DNA from: JAIROC01 sp031553535
GTDB taxonomy: Bacteria; Bacteroidota; Bacteroidia; Bacteroidales; WCHB1-69
Reading direction: 5' to 3'
Assembly (NCBI GenBank): GCA_031553535.1
Contig: JAVBLM010000035.1
Coordinates: 1-64,000 of the forward strand
DNA: 64,000 bases
Shown: piece by piece, positions 16,008 through 25,981 of the stretch
Numbering within the stretch: position 1 is the stretch's first letter
Layout of the letters: each line of letters begins with the position of its first letter
Position numbers and translations under genes: made by a program
The notes under the pieces: model-generated
The model's database searches: none
Told to the model about the DNA's origin: nothing
What the model saw: the letters and a program-made list of their open reading frames with translations, nothing else

Positions 16008-19000
16008 ATGAAAAAACCGATCCTGTTCTTCTCAATGTTATTTACACTTTTGTCCGTATCCGCACAATATGCCGACAGATGGAAAAAAGTAGATAGCCTT
16101 GCTAAAAAGCAATTACCCGAATCTGCCCTCAAGGAAGTTGAAAGTATTTTCAATGATGCCGGGAAAGCGGACAATTTTAACCAAACAGTGAAAGCCTTTA
16201 TTTACAAAATGCGCTTTACACTGGAGAAAAACCCGGATGAGGCTCCCAGGATAATTAAGGATTTTGAAGATTTTGCAAGTAAGTATATCAAAATCGATCA
16301 AAAGTCATTGTTGCATTCCATGACAGGGGAATTGTATTGGATGTATTATAACAGTAAACAATATGCTGTCAACCAGCGGTCGCAGGTTATTGGCTATGTG
16401 CCGGATGATATTAATGAGTGGAGCAAGAACCTCTTCTTTGATAAGATAAGCGGGGAGTTGAAGTTGTCGCTACAGGATGTCGACAGTTTACAAAAAGCAA
16501 CTGTAACACAATTTGGCCCCTTGGTAGAACAGGGGGAAGACAGCAAAGTGTTGGGACCGACGTTGTATGATTTCCTGGCATACCGGGCGATAGATGTTTT
16601 ATCGCAATTGAGCAATGCCGCCCTTATCAAAGATCCGTTGAATGATAAAATGTATTTTCTGTCGACGGATGCATTTATAAATATTCAGTTGGACAGCTTA
16701 TATAAAGAATCTGCAGAGAATCAGGTTCTCCAGATATATCAATCCTTAATAAAATTCCATCAGCAGGCAAAAGATATCCCGGCCTTGATCTATGCCGATC
16801 TTTCCCGCTTGAACTATGTTCGCAATAATTCCGAACATCTCCAAAGTGGTGAGTTATATATCGGGGCATTGGAAGGGTTATATAAACAATATTCCGGCAA
16901 TGCGGCAATTATTCCGGTTATGGAAGCGATGGCGCAGTATTATTATTCAAAGTCGTATGATATATCGGAAGAAGAAAACTATAAGAGAAAAGCCTATGAT
17001 ATCGCCCAGAAGGGGATAGAGCAATTCCCCGCCGACAAAAGGGCAAATGTATTGAAGAATATCAGGGAACAGATCATACAGAAAACAATCAGTGTCCGTC
17101 AGAATCAATTGGCACCTCCGGAAAGCGAGTTGGTTTTGGATATAACGAGTACAAACATTACCAATCTGGAGTTGAAGATTTATCGCGTTAACGCAACGGC
17201 AAAAGAATACCAGCTTTTCATCAGGAATAATAATGGAAAGAATGAATCGTATCCTAATCGCTCATTGGTAGAAACAAAGGAATTAAGTATTCTTCCCAAT
17301 GAAAACTTCGATCCCGTACACAGTGAAATGAAAATCACAACGGGGAAATACGGTATCTACGAATTCTCCGTTGCCGAGAAGGGAAGTAAGAAGGCGGAAG
17401 AGCAGGCACGCGGCACATTTACCGTTACGGATTTCACGTATATAAGCCGTAGTATTGCCGAGAAGGAAATCAATACATATATTGTAGATCGTATAACGGG
17501 ACAGACTGTAAGCAATGTTTCGGTAGATGTTGTTGCCTATAACTGGAGTTCCGGAAAATATAAGATGCAACAAATTACCCAGACGAAAAGCGATGGCAAC
17601 GGATTGTTCAATATACAGTCAGAGCGTTACAGTAATATATATTTCTTTGAGAAAGGGGAAGATAAATACTTTTGTTCGTCATCGAATGCTTATCCAAGCA
17701 GGGAATACGGGCAGGAGGAAACCAGTGATGTATCCCTGTTTACCGACCGTTCCCTGTATCGTCCGGGGCAAACCCTTTACTTTAAAGGGATAGCTTATTC
17801 CCGGCAGAAACAGGAAGTAATCAATAATCGAACGTATGATGTACGTTTGTTGGATGCCAACCGGCAGGAGCTAAGTAAAAAGACATATACCAGCAATGAA
17901 TTCGGTTCGTTTGCCGGTGAGTTCGTATTGCCTTCTTCGGGCTTGAACGGGATATATCAATTACAAACATCCGGCGGTAGTGTTTCTTTTTATGTAGAAG
18001 AATACAAGCGTCCTACATTTGAGGTTGTTATTGAGAAACCGGAAAAAGAAGTGTACTTCGGGCAGGAAGTTGCCTTTACCGGTAATGTGAAAGCCTACGC
18101 CGGATATGCCATCCCCGATGCGCAGGTGAAGTATAGCATCGTCCGCCGGACACATCGATTATGGTGGTGGAATCCCACACCTGATAAAATTGTGGAAACA
18201 GGAACCGCCACTACCGATGAAAAGGGGAATTTTATAATTACCTTTACTCCTGAAAAAACAAATACAAAAAGTTCTTTTTTCCGGGAACAATTTTATACCT
18301 ATACGCTGGAGGCTAATGTAACCGATTCCAAAGGGGAAACACAACGGGGAGAACAAACGGTTTCGGTAGGGGAGAAGTCGTTGTTTATTATTGCGGAGGC
18401 TCCCGGTAAGCACGACAGGCAGCAACCGCTTTCTGTTGCCGTGCATACGGAAACCATAAACGGGAAAATCATTACTTCTTCGCTGGAATATACGGTTTAC
18501 CTCTTGGAAGATTCCGGTAATTACCTGGAGAAAGTAGAGGCGAAAGATAGCTTGAAAGCAAAGAAACAGGTTTTGTCGGGGACATTCAATACCGGGGACA
18601 AGAACCTGGAATTGGATACCCGGAAATGGGCTTCGGGATATTACAAAATAGTATTCACTACTCCCGATGCACAGGGTAAGGAAGTAAAAACAGAATTATA
18701 TGTTATCCTCTATGGGGAAGACGACAAGCAACCGCCGGTAAAATCCTACGTTTGGCTGCTCACACCCAAGACCGAATGCAAAACAGGGGAAAGTGCCCGG
18801 ATCCGGTTTGGGTCATCCGCCCGGAATGTACATGTATTGTATGAGGTTATGCGGGGGAATACTATCCTGGAAAGTAAATGGATCACACTGGATAATGAGA
18901 TAAAGACGTTTGACATGCCTTTTAAAGCGGAATACCAGGACGGTGTGAACGTACTGTTTACATTTATAAAGGATGAACAGTTGTTCTCACAAGCAGTACA

Positions 19001-21881
19001 GGTGAAACGCAAACTGGAGAAAAAAATGCTTACGCCTGCGTTGACTGTCTTCCGCGATAAGATGCAGCCTGGCGAGAAAGCACAATGGACGATTACCATT
19101 GCTGAAACCGGAAGCGGAAAACTGTTGGCGGAACTCATGGCTGGCATGTACGATGCTTCTTTGGATGCTATCCGTCCGCACAGTTGGAGTTTCGATCCTT
19201 CCTACAGCTTATATATTCCGTATTCATCTCCATGGAGGAGTAATGGTTTTGGTGTTGATTATAACTCTGCTTATTTCAGAATAAATTATCAGCAGGCAGG
19301 AATTATAAAGTTAAATCAACTGCAGTGGTTTGGATTACACGTAGGAGGATATTATTACGCTGGATTTGGAGGAGGGGGTCGGCATGCTGCCAGAGCGAAA
19401 ATGGCAGTAATGATGGGTGTACAAGTGGAAGATATGGAGACGGCAGATTATGCAATGGAGTCTAGTGCCAGAGAAGAAAGTAAGGCACCATCTATGTTTT
19501 CAGAACAAGTAGCAAATAAAGAAATGGATAAAAAGGAAGAAAATACTGCTGATACCGGGAACGAAGATATAAAGATCCGTACCAACTTTAATGAGACTGC
19601 CTTTTTCTATCCGCAGTTACAGACAGATACTGCCGGTAACATACAAATTACCTTTACCGCTCCCGAAAGCCTTACCCGTTGGAATGTGAAAATGCTGGCG
19701 CATACGCCGGAGTTGTATTTCGGGCAGGCAGGGGCGCAGGTGGTAACACAGAAAGACCTGATGGTGCAGTTGAACATGCCGCGTTTTGTCCGCCGTTCGG
19801 ATAAACTGACTCTGGTAGCCAATGTAATTAACCTTACGGATAAAGAATTAACGGCCCAGGTAGATCTGTCGTTAATCAATCCGGAAAACGAACAGGTTGT
19901 TCATCTCAAGGATAATCAGGTAAGAACCGTTACCTTAGCGGCAGGAGAAACAAAGCCTGTGGAATGGAACCTGACGGAATTCTCCGCCTTCGATCTGGTA
20001 ACGGTAAAAGTAGTCGCAAAAGCCGGACAGTTCAGCGATGGGGAACAGCATTACCTGCCCGTATTACCCGATAAAGTACTATTGACAGAAAGTATGCCGC
20101 TTATTATCCGTGCCAACCAAACCCGTAATTTCACCTTTGCAAGCCTGATCAAACAGGGGAAAGAGGTAGATTCCAAAACTCTGACAGTAGAATTCTCTGC
20201 TAATCCTACATGGTATGCCGTTCAGGCATTGCCTACGCTTTCGGCGCCGGAGAATGACAATGCAATAGATTATTTCACCGCGTATTATGTCAATGGGTTG
20301 GCAACGCATATTGCCAATTCCAACCCGAAGATAAAAACGGTCTTCGAGCAATGGAAACAGGGAGGCGGTACCCGTGATGCCCTGTTGTCTAACCTGGAAC
20401 AGAATCAGGAATTGAAAAACATGCTTCTGGAGGAAACCCCCTGGGTGATGGCTGCCAAAAACGAAACGGAGCAAAAGCGGCAGATCGCTTTGCTGTTCGA
20501 CTTGAATCAGCAGGCAAACAATGGGCAGCAATATATGGATAAACTGCTAAAGCTGCAAAAGCCATCGGGAGGTTTTGCCTGGTTCGATGGTATGACCGAG
20601 AGCCGTTATATTACCCAGACCATTATGCTCAATATGGCCCGCTATAATAAAATGACTGCTAAGAAACAGGATAACCAAAACTGGATAAAGAAAGCGGTTG
20701 CCTATCTGGATATGGAGATTGCCCGTGATTATACGGAGTTGAAAAAGTACAACAAGGATTACAAAACAACCATGACCATCGGCGATATGCAATGGTTTTA
20801 CCTGCATCTTCGCTCGGAATACAAGGATATTGCTGTTGATAAATCGGCAAAGGAAGCTGTTGACTACTATACGGCGCAAGCCGAACAATACTGGACAAAA
20901 GCCACTTTGTACGGGAAAGCCGCAACAGCATTGATTTGTTACCGGAACGGAAAAACAACATTGGCAAATGATATTTTGAAATCATTGAAGGAGAATGCAC
21001 TGAAAACCGATGAGTTGGGCATGTACTGGGCAAAGAACACGGCAGGATATTTCTGGAACGAACGCCCCATTGGTGTACAGACCGCCATCCTGGAAGCTTT
21101 TATGGAGATAACAAAAAACCAGGCAGATGTTGATGAGATGAAAATCTGGCTCTTGAAACAAAAGCAGACACAACGGTGGGATTCGCCTATCTCGACGGTG
21201 GATGCTATCTATGCCCTGTTGAATTACGGAACGGATTGGCTATCTTCCGATAGTGAAGTGGACATCAAATTGGATAACAAAGAGCTTGAACCCAAAAGCA
21301 AGGAAGCCGGAACAGGTTATATCAAAGAAGTGATTCCGGGGCAGGATGTCCATCCGAAAATGGGCAATGTCAGTGTAAGTCGCAGAGGCGAAGGCATCGG
21401 TTGGGGGGCTCTGTACTGGCAATACTATCAGGATGTGGATAAAGTGCAGCAACACGGCGGAGCATTATCGGTGACGAAGAAGTTGTTTGTTGAAAAGAAA
21501 GAGAATAACAAAAGCACGATGGTTCCGGTGGAGCAGACCACTATAAAGAAAGGGGATAAAATCATCGTACGCCTGGTTGTCACCACCGACCGCAACCTGG
21601 AGTTTGTGGCATTAAAGGATTTGCGGGCCGCCTGTTTTGAACCGGTTGATCAACGTTCGGGTTTTATATGGCGGGAAGGCGTTGCCTATTATGAAACGAT
21701 CAAAGATGCTTCAACGCAGTTCTTCTTTAATTTCTTGCCGAAGGGAACATATGTATTTGAATACGAGGTATGGGCAAATAATGCAGGAGATTATGCCAAT
21801 GGTATGGCAAACATCCAGTGCCAGTATGCACCTGAATTTATCAGTCATTCTTCCGGAGGCAGGATTGTAGTGAATCCGTAA
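16008..21881 (+). CDS. alpha-2-macroglobulin family protein lacking the thioester motif
   Basis: A 1957-residue secreted protein. The start at 16008 gives a signal peptide (KKPILFFSMLFTLLSVSAQ). The first 350 residues are helical. MG-type beta domains follow, including the MG2-like segment YRPGQTLYFKGIAYSR. A low-complexity Gly/Met/Glu-rich stretch at about 1120-1190 is a candidate bait region. The A2M core (FFYPQLQTDTAGNIQITFTA) and an alpha/alpha toroid with GGFAWFDGMTESRYITQT come next. Where the thioester CxEQ would lie (about residue 1413) the sequence reads SAPENDNAID, so no thioester can form. Bacterial macroglobulins are thought to trap proteases in the envelope, often with PBP1C; no such partner is nearby. 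A single-gene unit flanked by its own promoter and terminator. Confidence 0.88.
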   Translation: MKKPILFFSMLFTLLSVSAQYADRWKKVDSLAKKQLPESALKEVESIFNDAGKADNFNQTVKAFIYKMRFTLEKNPDEAPRIIKDFEDFASKYIKIDQKSLLHSMTGELYWMYYNSKQYAVNQRSQVIGYVPDDINEWSKNLFFDKISGELKLSLQDVDSLQKATVTQFGPLVEQGEDSKVLGPTLYDFLAYRAIDVLSQLSNAALIKDPLNDKMYFLSTDAFINIQLDSLYKESAENQVLQIYQSLIKFHQQAKDIPALIYADLSRLNYVRNNSEHLQSGELYIGALEGLYKQYSGNAAIIPVMEAMAQYYYSKSYDISEEENYKRKAYDIAQKGIEQFPADKRANVLKNIREQIIQKTISVRQNQLAPPESELVLDITSTNITNLELKIYRVNATAKEYQLFIRNNNGKNESYPNRSLVETKELSILPNENFDPVHSEMKITTGKYGIYEFSVAEKGSKKAEEQARGTFTVTDFTYISRSIAEKEINTYIVDRITGQTVSNVSVDVVAYNWSSGKYKMQQITQTKSDGNGLFNIQSERYSNIYFFEKGEDKYFCSSSNAYPSREYGQEETSDVSLFTDRSLYRPGQTLYFKGIAYSRQKQEVINNRTYDVRLLDANRQELSKKTYTSNEFGSFAGEFVLPSSGLNGIYQLQTSGGSVSFYVEEYKRPTFEVVIEKPEKEVYFGQEVAFTGNVKAYAGYAIPDAQVKYSIVRRTHRLWWWNPTPDKIVETGTATTDEKGNFIITFTPEKTNTKSSFFREQFYTYTLEANVTDSKGETQRGEQTVSVGEKSLFIIAEAPGKHDRQQPLSVAVHTETINGKIITSSLEYTVYLLEDSGNYLEKVEAKDSLKAKKQVLSGTFNTGDKNLELDTRKWASGYYKIVFTTPDAQGKEVKTELYVILYGEDDKQPPVKSYVWLLTPKTECKTGESARIRFGSSARNVHVLYEVMRGNTILESKWITLDNEIKTFDMPFKAEYQDGVNVLFTFIKDEQLFSQAVQVKRKLEKKMLTPALTVFRDKMQPGEKAQWTITIAETGSGKLLAELMAGMYDASLDAIRPHSWSFDPSYSLYIPYSSPWRSNGFGVDYNSAYFRINYQQAGIIKLNQLQWFGLHVGGYYYAGFGGGGRHAARAKMAVMMGVQVEDMETADYAMESSAREESKAPSMFSEQVANKEMDKKEENTADTGNEDIKIRTNFNETAFFYPQLQTDTAGNIQITFTAPESLTRWNVKMLAHTPELYFGQAGAQVVTQKDLMVQLNMPRFVRRSDKLTLVANVINLTDKELTAQVDLSLINPENEQVVHLKDNQVRTVTLAAGETKPVEWNLTEFSAFDLVTVKVVAKAGQFSDGEQHYLPVLPDKVLLTESMPLIIRANQTRNFTFASLIKQGKEVDSKTLTVEFSANPTWYAVQALPTLSAPENDNAIDYFTAYYVNGLATHIANSNPKIKTVFEQWKQGGGTRDALLSNLEQNQELKNMLLEETPWVMAAKNETEQKRQIALLFDLNQQANNGQQYMDKLLKLQKPSGGFAWFDGMTESRYITQTIMLNMARYNKMTAKKQDNQNWIKKAVAYLDMEIARDYTELKKYNKDYKTTMTIGDMQWFYLHLRSEYKDIAVDKSAKEAVDYYTAQAEQYWTKATLYGKAATALICYRNGKTTLANDILKSLKENALKTDELGMYWAKNTAGYFWNERPIGVQTAILEAFMEITKNQADVDEMKIWLLKQKQTQRWDSPISTVDAIYALLNYGTDWLSSDSEVDIKLDNKELEPKSKEAGTGYIKEVIPGQDVHPKMGNVSVSRRGEGIGWGALYWQYYQDVDKVQQHGGALSVTKKLFVEKKENNKSTMVPVEQTTIKKGDKIIVRLVVTTDRNLEFVALKDLRAACFEPVDQRSGFIWREGVAYYETIKDASTQFFFNFLPKGTYVFEYEVWANNAGDYANGMANIQCQYAPEFISHSSGGRIVVNP

Positions 21882-21931
21882 GATAGTTAAAGATTAATGA
21901 TATAATTGTCGAGTTATAAAAAGAAGATTTG

Positions 21932-21969
21932 AAAAAGATCAACAAATGGTATTGTTTGTTGATCTTTTT
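21932..21969. terminator. bidirectional terminator
   Basis: A 15-bp perfect stem (AAAAAGATCAACAAA, 21932-21946, with its complement at 21955-21969) has A-tracts on the left and T-tracts on the right. It serves the convergent macroglobulin and transporter genes. Confidence 0.8.
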
Positions 21970-21999
21970 GCAATGTTTGTTTAATGTTGTTTATAGTTA

Positions 22000-22539
22000 T
22001 TATGCTCCTAGGGCGTGTAAAAATAAAGGGATGGAACATAATCCGATAGCAACGTTGAAAGCTCCCGCAATTTTAGTCCAGATAGCTCCTTTTCCATACC
22101 ATGCAGGTACCAAAGCCACGAATAATCCGCAAATGAGTATAAGAACAACTCCCAATGGCCATATCAATGCAAATTTGACAATAGCGACATAAACAAAGCT
22201 GGCAGAGATGAATAACTCCCCGATAAAAAAGTGGGCGATTTGTTTCTTGTCTCCGCCTTTGAGGAAGAACCAGCCTATAAGCACCCAGAATAAACCATAA
22301 TTAGCAAAAACAGTACCTAAGAAGATGCTTTTATCGCCCGCTACATTCAAAATGTACATGGAAAGTGCTGTGAAAATTTGTGCAGCTCCACCAAAAACGA
22401 TGGCAATATAGGCCAATGATTTGCTGATTTCTTTGTGGTCGCCTCCTTTTACCCCAATACCCAATTGTTCTAAACCGAAACTCCATACGGTTACAATCAG
22501 GCCAAATACGCCAATAGCTTCAGGATTAAAAAATGTCAT
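22000..22539 (-). CDS. GPR1/FUN34/YaaH (SatP-like) acetate/succinate transporter
   Basis: A 179-residue inner-membrane protein with six predicted helices. The start FFNPEAIGVFGLIV fits the NPAPLGL-type signature of the family, which imports acetate or succinate with protons. Length is normal. It is monocistronic and convergent with the macroglobulin gene. Substrate specificity is inferred from the family only. Confidence 0.8.
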   Translation of the reverse strand: MTFFNPEAIGVFGLIVTVWSFGLEQLGIGVKGGDHKEISKSLAYIAIVFGGAAQIFTALSMYILNVAGDKSIFLGTVFANYGLFWVLIGWFFLKGGDKKQIAHFFIGELFISASFVYVAIVKFALIWPLGVVLILICGLFVALVPAWYGKGAIWTKIAGAFNVAIGLCSIPLFLHALGA

Positions 22540-22965
22540 GTTTTCTTTTTAGTTAATTAATAAATTGATTTTATTTGAAAAGCTCACAAAAATAGTAAAA
22601 AAACTCACATGCCAGTATATGGGAGAGTTAATTTTCTTTTTTTAAGACAATAGCAGGCTAATGATAGAAACAATCCAGTATTTAATTATATATAACAGAT
22701 ACTGGGTTTCTCAAAGTATCTGTTATACAATATCTATCAGATTGCTTCCTTTCGGATACCATGGACGCATACGTCCCGACACTATGGACGCGTACTTATG
22801 AACAGAAAGTAGTTATATCCACGGATGAACCGTAGCAAAGCTTGCGGATAAATAGTATGCATAACATACGGGAAAATATAATTAAAAAAAGACAATAGGT
22901 AAAAAATTTAGGAGATATTCTTATGAGATCAGACTTCTTTTTAAAGAGCTTGTCTTAAAAAATTG
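22540..22965. other. intergenic region with a 13-bp perfect hairpin
   Basis: No gene is seen. TATAACAGATACT at 22691-22703 pairs perfectly with 22715-22727 across an 11-base loop, with no T-run. A short near-duplicate (ATGGACGC.TACG) occurs at about 22761 and 22785. Confidence 0.55.
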
Positions 22966-22973
22966 TACTTTTG
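22966..22973 (+). promoter_or_regulatory. promoter -7 box
   Basis: TACTTTTG matches TAnnTTTG. It lies 62 bp upstream of the ATG at 23035. Confidence 0.55.
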
Positions 22974-23034
22974 CCGGACTACTTTTAAGTTTCAGTAAGA
23001 TGTTCATCACAACATATTTTTTTAGGTAAAGAGA

Positions 23035-23685
23035 ATGATACAAAAAAGAACATGCATCTTTTTTTATTGTATCCTGTTTGTTTTACAGGTAAATGCTCAG
23101 GATACGGATGGTAAAAAAATATACTTTCAAGGCTATTCCGGTGGAATGATGCTTCATACAGGGTATCTTTTTTCAGGAGAGGTAAATATATATAATGATA
23201 TAACTCATTCTGTAGAGACAATTGACATACAGGGGATGCCTGTGGGAATAGGTGGATTGATGAGGTTTCATTTTGGAAAACACTTTCGTGTAGGTGGGGA
23301 AGGTTATAGTTCAACACTACATTACGGAAAAAATAAAAGTTATATGACATTAGGGTGGGGTGGAGTATTGTTCGATTGCCGATGGGTTTTAAACAAATTT
23401 ACCATTTTCCTTGGAGGGACGATTGGTGGAGGAAGTGTGAAAAATGTTACCGTGGCAAACAATGCATCTTCTCATTCAATAGAAAAAAATGCGTTATACC
23501 GGAAGTATGCAGTTATGATAATCGATCCTTTCATAGGAATGGAATATGCTGTTAACCGTAGCATTCATTTGATTGCAAAAATAGATTATATTATTAGTGT
23601 TAATGGAAGCCGGTCTGATTTTGCAATGGGGCCTCGTATCTATTTAGGCGTTATTTTTTCCAGATCAAAAGATTCGAAAAGATAA
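23035..23685 (+). CDS. secreted outer-membrane beta-barrel-like protein
   Basis: A 216-residue protein with a signal peptide ending at VNAQ (about residue 22). Alternating hydrophobic/aromatic strands, Gly-rich turns (GGMMLHTGYLFSG, LGWGGVLFDCRW, FLGGTIGGGSV) and a strand-like end suggest a small 8-10-stranded outer-membrane barrel. I do not recognise a named family. It is convergent with the histidine kinase gene, 19 bp from its stop, with no terminator visible between them. Confidence 0.65.
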   Translation: MIQKRTCIFFYCILFVLQVNAQDTDGKKIYFQGYSGGMMLHTGYLFSGEVNIYNDITHSVETIDIQGMPVGIGGLMRFHFGKHFRVGGEGYSSTLHYGKNKSYMTLGWGGVLFDCRWVLNKFTIFLGGTIGGGSVKNVTVANNASSHSIEKNALYRKYAVMIIDPFIGMEYAVNRSIHLIAKIDYIISVNGSRSDFAMGPRIYLGVIFSRSKDSKR

Positions 23686-23704
23686 TCCCAAACAGGAATG
23701 GATA

Positions 23705-25141
23705 TTAACTTTTTGCAATAGAAAACAAAAAAGTAATGCCTCCATCCGGTCTGGGTTTAGCTGTAATTTCTCCATTATGGAAAAGTACGGCATGTTTGAC
23801 GACAGAAAGTCCCAATCCTGTTCCACCCGCTTTCCGGGAGCGACCTTTGTCTACACGGTAGAATCGTTCAAAGATACGTGTTAAATGCTTTTCTTCAATA
23901 CCAATGCCTGTGTCTGAATACGCAAAATAATACATCTTCGAATCTTCTTTGTATTGTTCGATTTCAATTGCAATATCATTGCCGGCATAAGCAATCGTAT
24001 TATCAAATAAATTACGGAATATGGAATAAAGCAAAGAAGTATTGCCGTAACAGGGAAGTGTGAGGTTTTCCGCTTTATTGATAACCATTATGTTTTTTTC
24101 TTTAAGTTGTAAAGAAACGTCACTAACCACTTGTTTAATAAGTTCGGCAATGTCTACTTGTTCTTTTTGTATCAATCCCGGTGCTTCGTCAATGCGGGTT
24201 AATTTGGCAATATCATATAATAAAGCGCTTAACCGGGTGCTTTGTGTGTAGCTTTTTGCAATAAAATCTTCCAGCATTTCCTGTGGTAAATCTTTATTAT
24301 TCAGGATCGTTTCCAAATACCCTTGAATGCTGCTTACCGGTGTTTTTAGTTCATGAGCAATATTTTGTGTAAGCTGCCGCTTGATAGTATCTTTTTCTTC
24401 TTTCTCTGCAACTACCTGCTGTTTTTCTGTTTCCAGGTCTTTTTTCATGTTCATTAAGCGGTTATAGATCTGCACAATATGACGGGATATCTCTCCCAAT
24501 TCATTATTAGGGAAATGCGTAGGGTATTCAATAATTTCATCTCGTTCGGCTTTCATAGCAAACTCATTCAGTTGTGCAATGCTTTCGCCAAGATGTCTCA
24601 TAACGGTATAAAAGACGATTCCCAAAATAATTAATAAGAAGATGGCGATTTGAATAAATTGTAGATCTGCCTGTAAGCTAACTTTCAAATCACTGTTATA
24701 AGGTACGGCCGAGCGTATGATGTGATCTCCATACCGTTTGGCAGAATAAAAATACACATCACCCGTAGTTTTTGATTTTCTTCTGACATCATAGCCTGTA
24801 CCTTCTTTTAGAGCTTCTTGTATTTCCTGACGATCGATATGATTTTCTATTGGCTTTGTCGTTTTTGTTTCCGAATCGAATTGTACATTTCCGGATAAGT
24901 CCATAATAGTTGTTCGATAAGGAGCTTCTTTTGTGATAGAATCCAAATTATATCCTTCCTGTAGCGCATAATCTATTTTGTCATTATAGTCTATCAACTT
25001 ATTGTTTAGCAGTTCGACTTTATATTGTTTTTCACGGGAATATTGAAACACGATAAAACTTGCCGTCAGCAATACAAAAAATGCAGTCACCGACCAAAAA
25101 ATACGAAGATGGAATTTCAGATATGTTTTTCTTTTTTTCAT
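23705..25141 (-). CDS. membrane sensor histidine kinase (PhoR-like)
   Basis: A 478-residue protein. A membrane helix at about 13-31 and another at about 160-178 flank a periplasmic sensor domain of about 130 residues. A HAMP-like linker and coiled coil (about 180-255) follow. The HisKA box NIAHELKTPVSSIQG has its phospho-His at about 265, and the HATPase domain has N (RNLFDNTIAYA), G1 (DTGIGI) and G2 (GGTGLGLSVV) boxes. It lies 11 bp downstream of the response-regulator gene and forms its pair. The signal is unknown, and no phosphate genes are adjacent. Confidence 0.9.
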   Translation of the reverse strand: MKKRKTYLKFHLRIFWSVTAFFVLLTASFIVFQYSREKQYKVELLNNKLIDYNDKIDYALQEGYNLDSITKEAPYRTTIMDLSGNVQFDSETKTTKPIENHIDRQEIQEALKEGTGYDVRRKSKTTGDVYFYSAKRYGDHIIRSAVPYNSDLKVSLQADLQFIQIAIFLLIILGIVFYTVMRHLGESIAQLNEFAMKAERDEIIEYPTHFPNNELGEISRHIVQIYNRLMNMKKDLETEKQQVVAEKEEKDTIKRQLTQNIAHELKTPVSSIQGYLETILNNKDLPQEMLEDFIAKSYTQSTRLSALLYDIAKLTRIDEAPGLIQKEQVDIAELIKQVVSDVSLQLKEKNIMVINKAENLTLPCYGNTSLLYSIFRNLFDNTIAYAGNDIAIEIEQYKEDSKMYYFAYSDTGIGIEEKHLTRIFERFYRVDKGRSRKAGGTGLGLSVVKHAVLFHNGEITAKPRPDGGITFLFSIAKS

Positions 25142-25152
25142 TCTATGTCCAC

Positions 25153-25842
25153 TTATTTTTCAAAACAGTATCCGTATCCTAAGCGGGTGACAATGTGTTT
25201 GTCATAAGGGATTATTTTTTTTCGCAAACGGGTAATATGAACATCAACAGTCCTGTCGGTAACAAAAACATCATCATTCCAGACTTTCTCTAATAAATCT
25301 TCCCGGGAAAAAACTTTATTAGGATTTTGTATCAACAACTGTAGTATCTCAAATTCTTTTTTTGTGAGCGGAATATCTTTTCCTTGTATGCTGACTTTTT
25401 TACTAATGGTATCCAAGATAAGACCTTCATATTGAAGAGTGCTTTCTTTTGCCGTTTTGTCTGCATTTTGACTGCTTCTCCGCAAAACTGTTTTTACCCT
25501 TGCAATAACTTCCTTAACGGAAAAAGGTTTGGAAATGTAATCGTCCGCTCCTATGTCAAGGCCCTTAAGAGTGTCTTCTTCCGTATCCTTGGCTGTGCAG
25601 AATATAATAGGTATATTGGCGGTTGTCCTGCTTTTTTTGAGGATGGAAGCCATTTGAAAGCCGGAAATGTCACCCATCATAATATCCAATAATAGTAAAT
25701 CATAATCTGCAATGTTCATTGTTAAAGCTTCTTCTGCCGAATTTGCCGTATCTACAGAGTAACCGGCTTGAGTAAGATTAAATTTCAGGATCTCACATAG
25801 GCTTTCTTCATCATCAACTACTAAAATGCGTGCTTGTTCCAT
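25153..25842 (-). CDS. OmpR/PhoB-type response regulator
   Basis: A 229-residue regulator. The receiver domain has Asp10/Asp11, phospho-acceptor Asp53 (LLLDIMMGD), Thr83 and Lys105 (ISKPFS). The winged-helix effector domain occupies about 130-229 (ending RLRKKIIP...TRLGYGYCFEK). ATG 25842 is preferred to ATG 25866 because a TACTTTTG box at 25871-25864 places the transcript start near 25860, inside the longer version. It is the first gene of a two-gene operon with the kinase. Confidence 0.9.
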   Translation of the reverse strand: MEQARILVVDDEESLCEILKFNLTQAGYSVDTANSAEEALTMNIADYDLLLLDIMMGDISGFQMASILKKSRTTANIPIIFCTAKDTEEDTLKGLDIGADDYISKPFSVKEVIARVKTVLRRSSQNADKTAKESTLQYEGLILDTISKKVSIQGKDIPLTKKEFEILQLLIQNPNKVFSREDLLEKVWNDDVFVTDRTVDVHITRLRKKIIPYDKHIVTRLGYGYCFEK

Positions 25843-25863
25843 GTCTTGTTTCTTTACTTTATA

Positions 25864-25871
25864 CAAAAGTA
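25864..25871 (-). promoter_or_regulatory. promoter -7 box of the response-regulator operon
   Basis: TACTTTTG on the minus strand gives a leader of about 18 nt to ATG 25842. Confidence 0.55.
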
Positions 25872-25945
25872 GTTAATTTTTATTACGTTTTTGTTACAAA
25901 ACAATCAAATCTATATTTAGTTTTATGAAGATTATTTATTTAAAC

Positions 25946-25963
25946 TTACTTACTAGTAAATAA
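25946..25963. promoter_or_regulatory. palindromic operator upstream of the TetR gene
   Basis: TTACTAGTAA (25950-25959) is a perfect palindrome. It extends to TTA.TTACTAGTAA.TAA with one mismatched pair. It lies immediately upstream of the -7 box, the place where a TetR repressor bound to its own promoter would block polymerase. Confidence 0.6.
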
Positions 25964-25969
25964 AAATTG

Positions 25970-25977
25970 TACTTTTG
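25970..25977 (+). promoter_or_regulatory. promoter -7 box of the TetR gene
   Basis: TACTTTTG sits 5 bp before the ATG at 25982. With the box centred at -7, the transcript would begin 1-2 nt before the start codon, giving an essentially leaderless mRNA. Confidence 0.6.
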
Positions 25978-25981
25978 CATA

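Noticed and set aside
18746..21173. Antisense ORFs inside the macroglobulin gene
   Set aside because: Shadows of a long, clearly coding sense frame; none shows a family motif.
25153..25866. Phosphate-regulation phoB/phoR assignment
   Set aside because: The proteins resemble PhoB/PhoR in domain type, but no pst or phosphatase genes are nearby and the sensor domain differs, so only a generic name is given.
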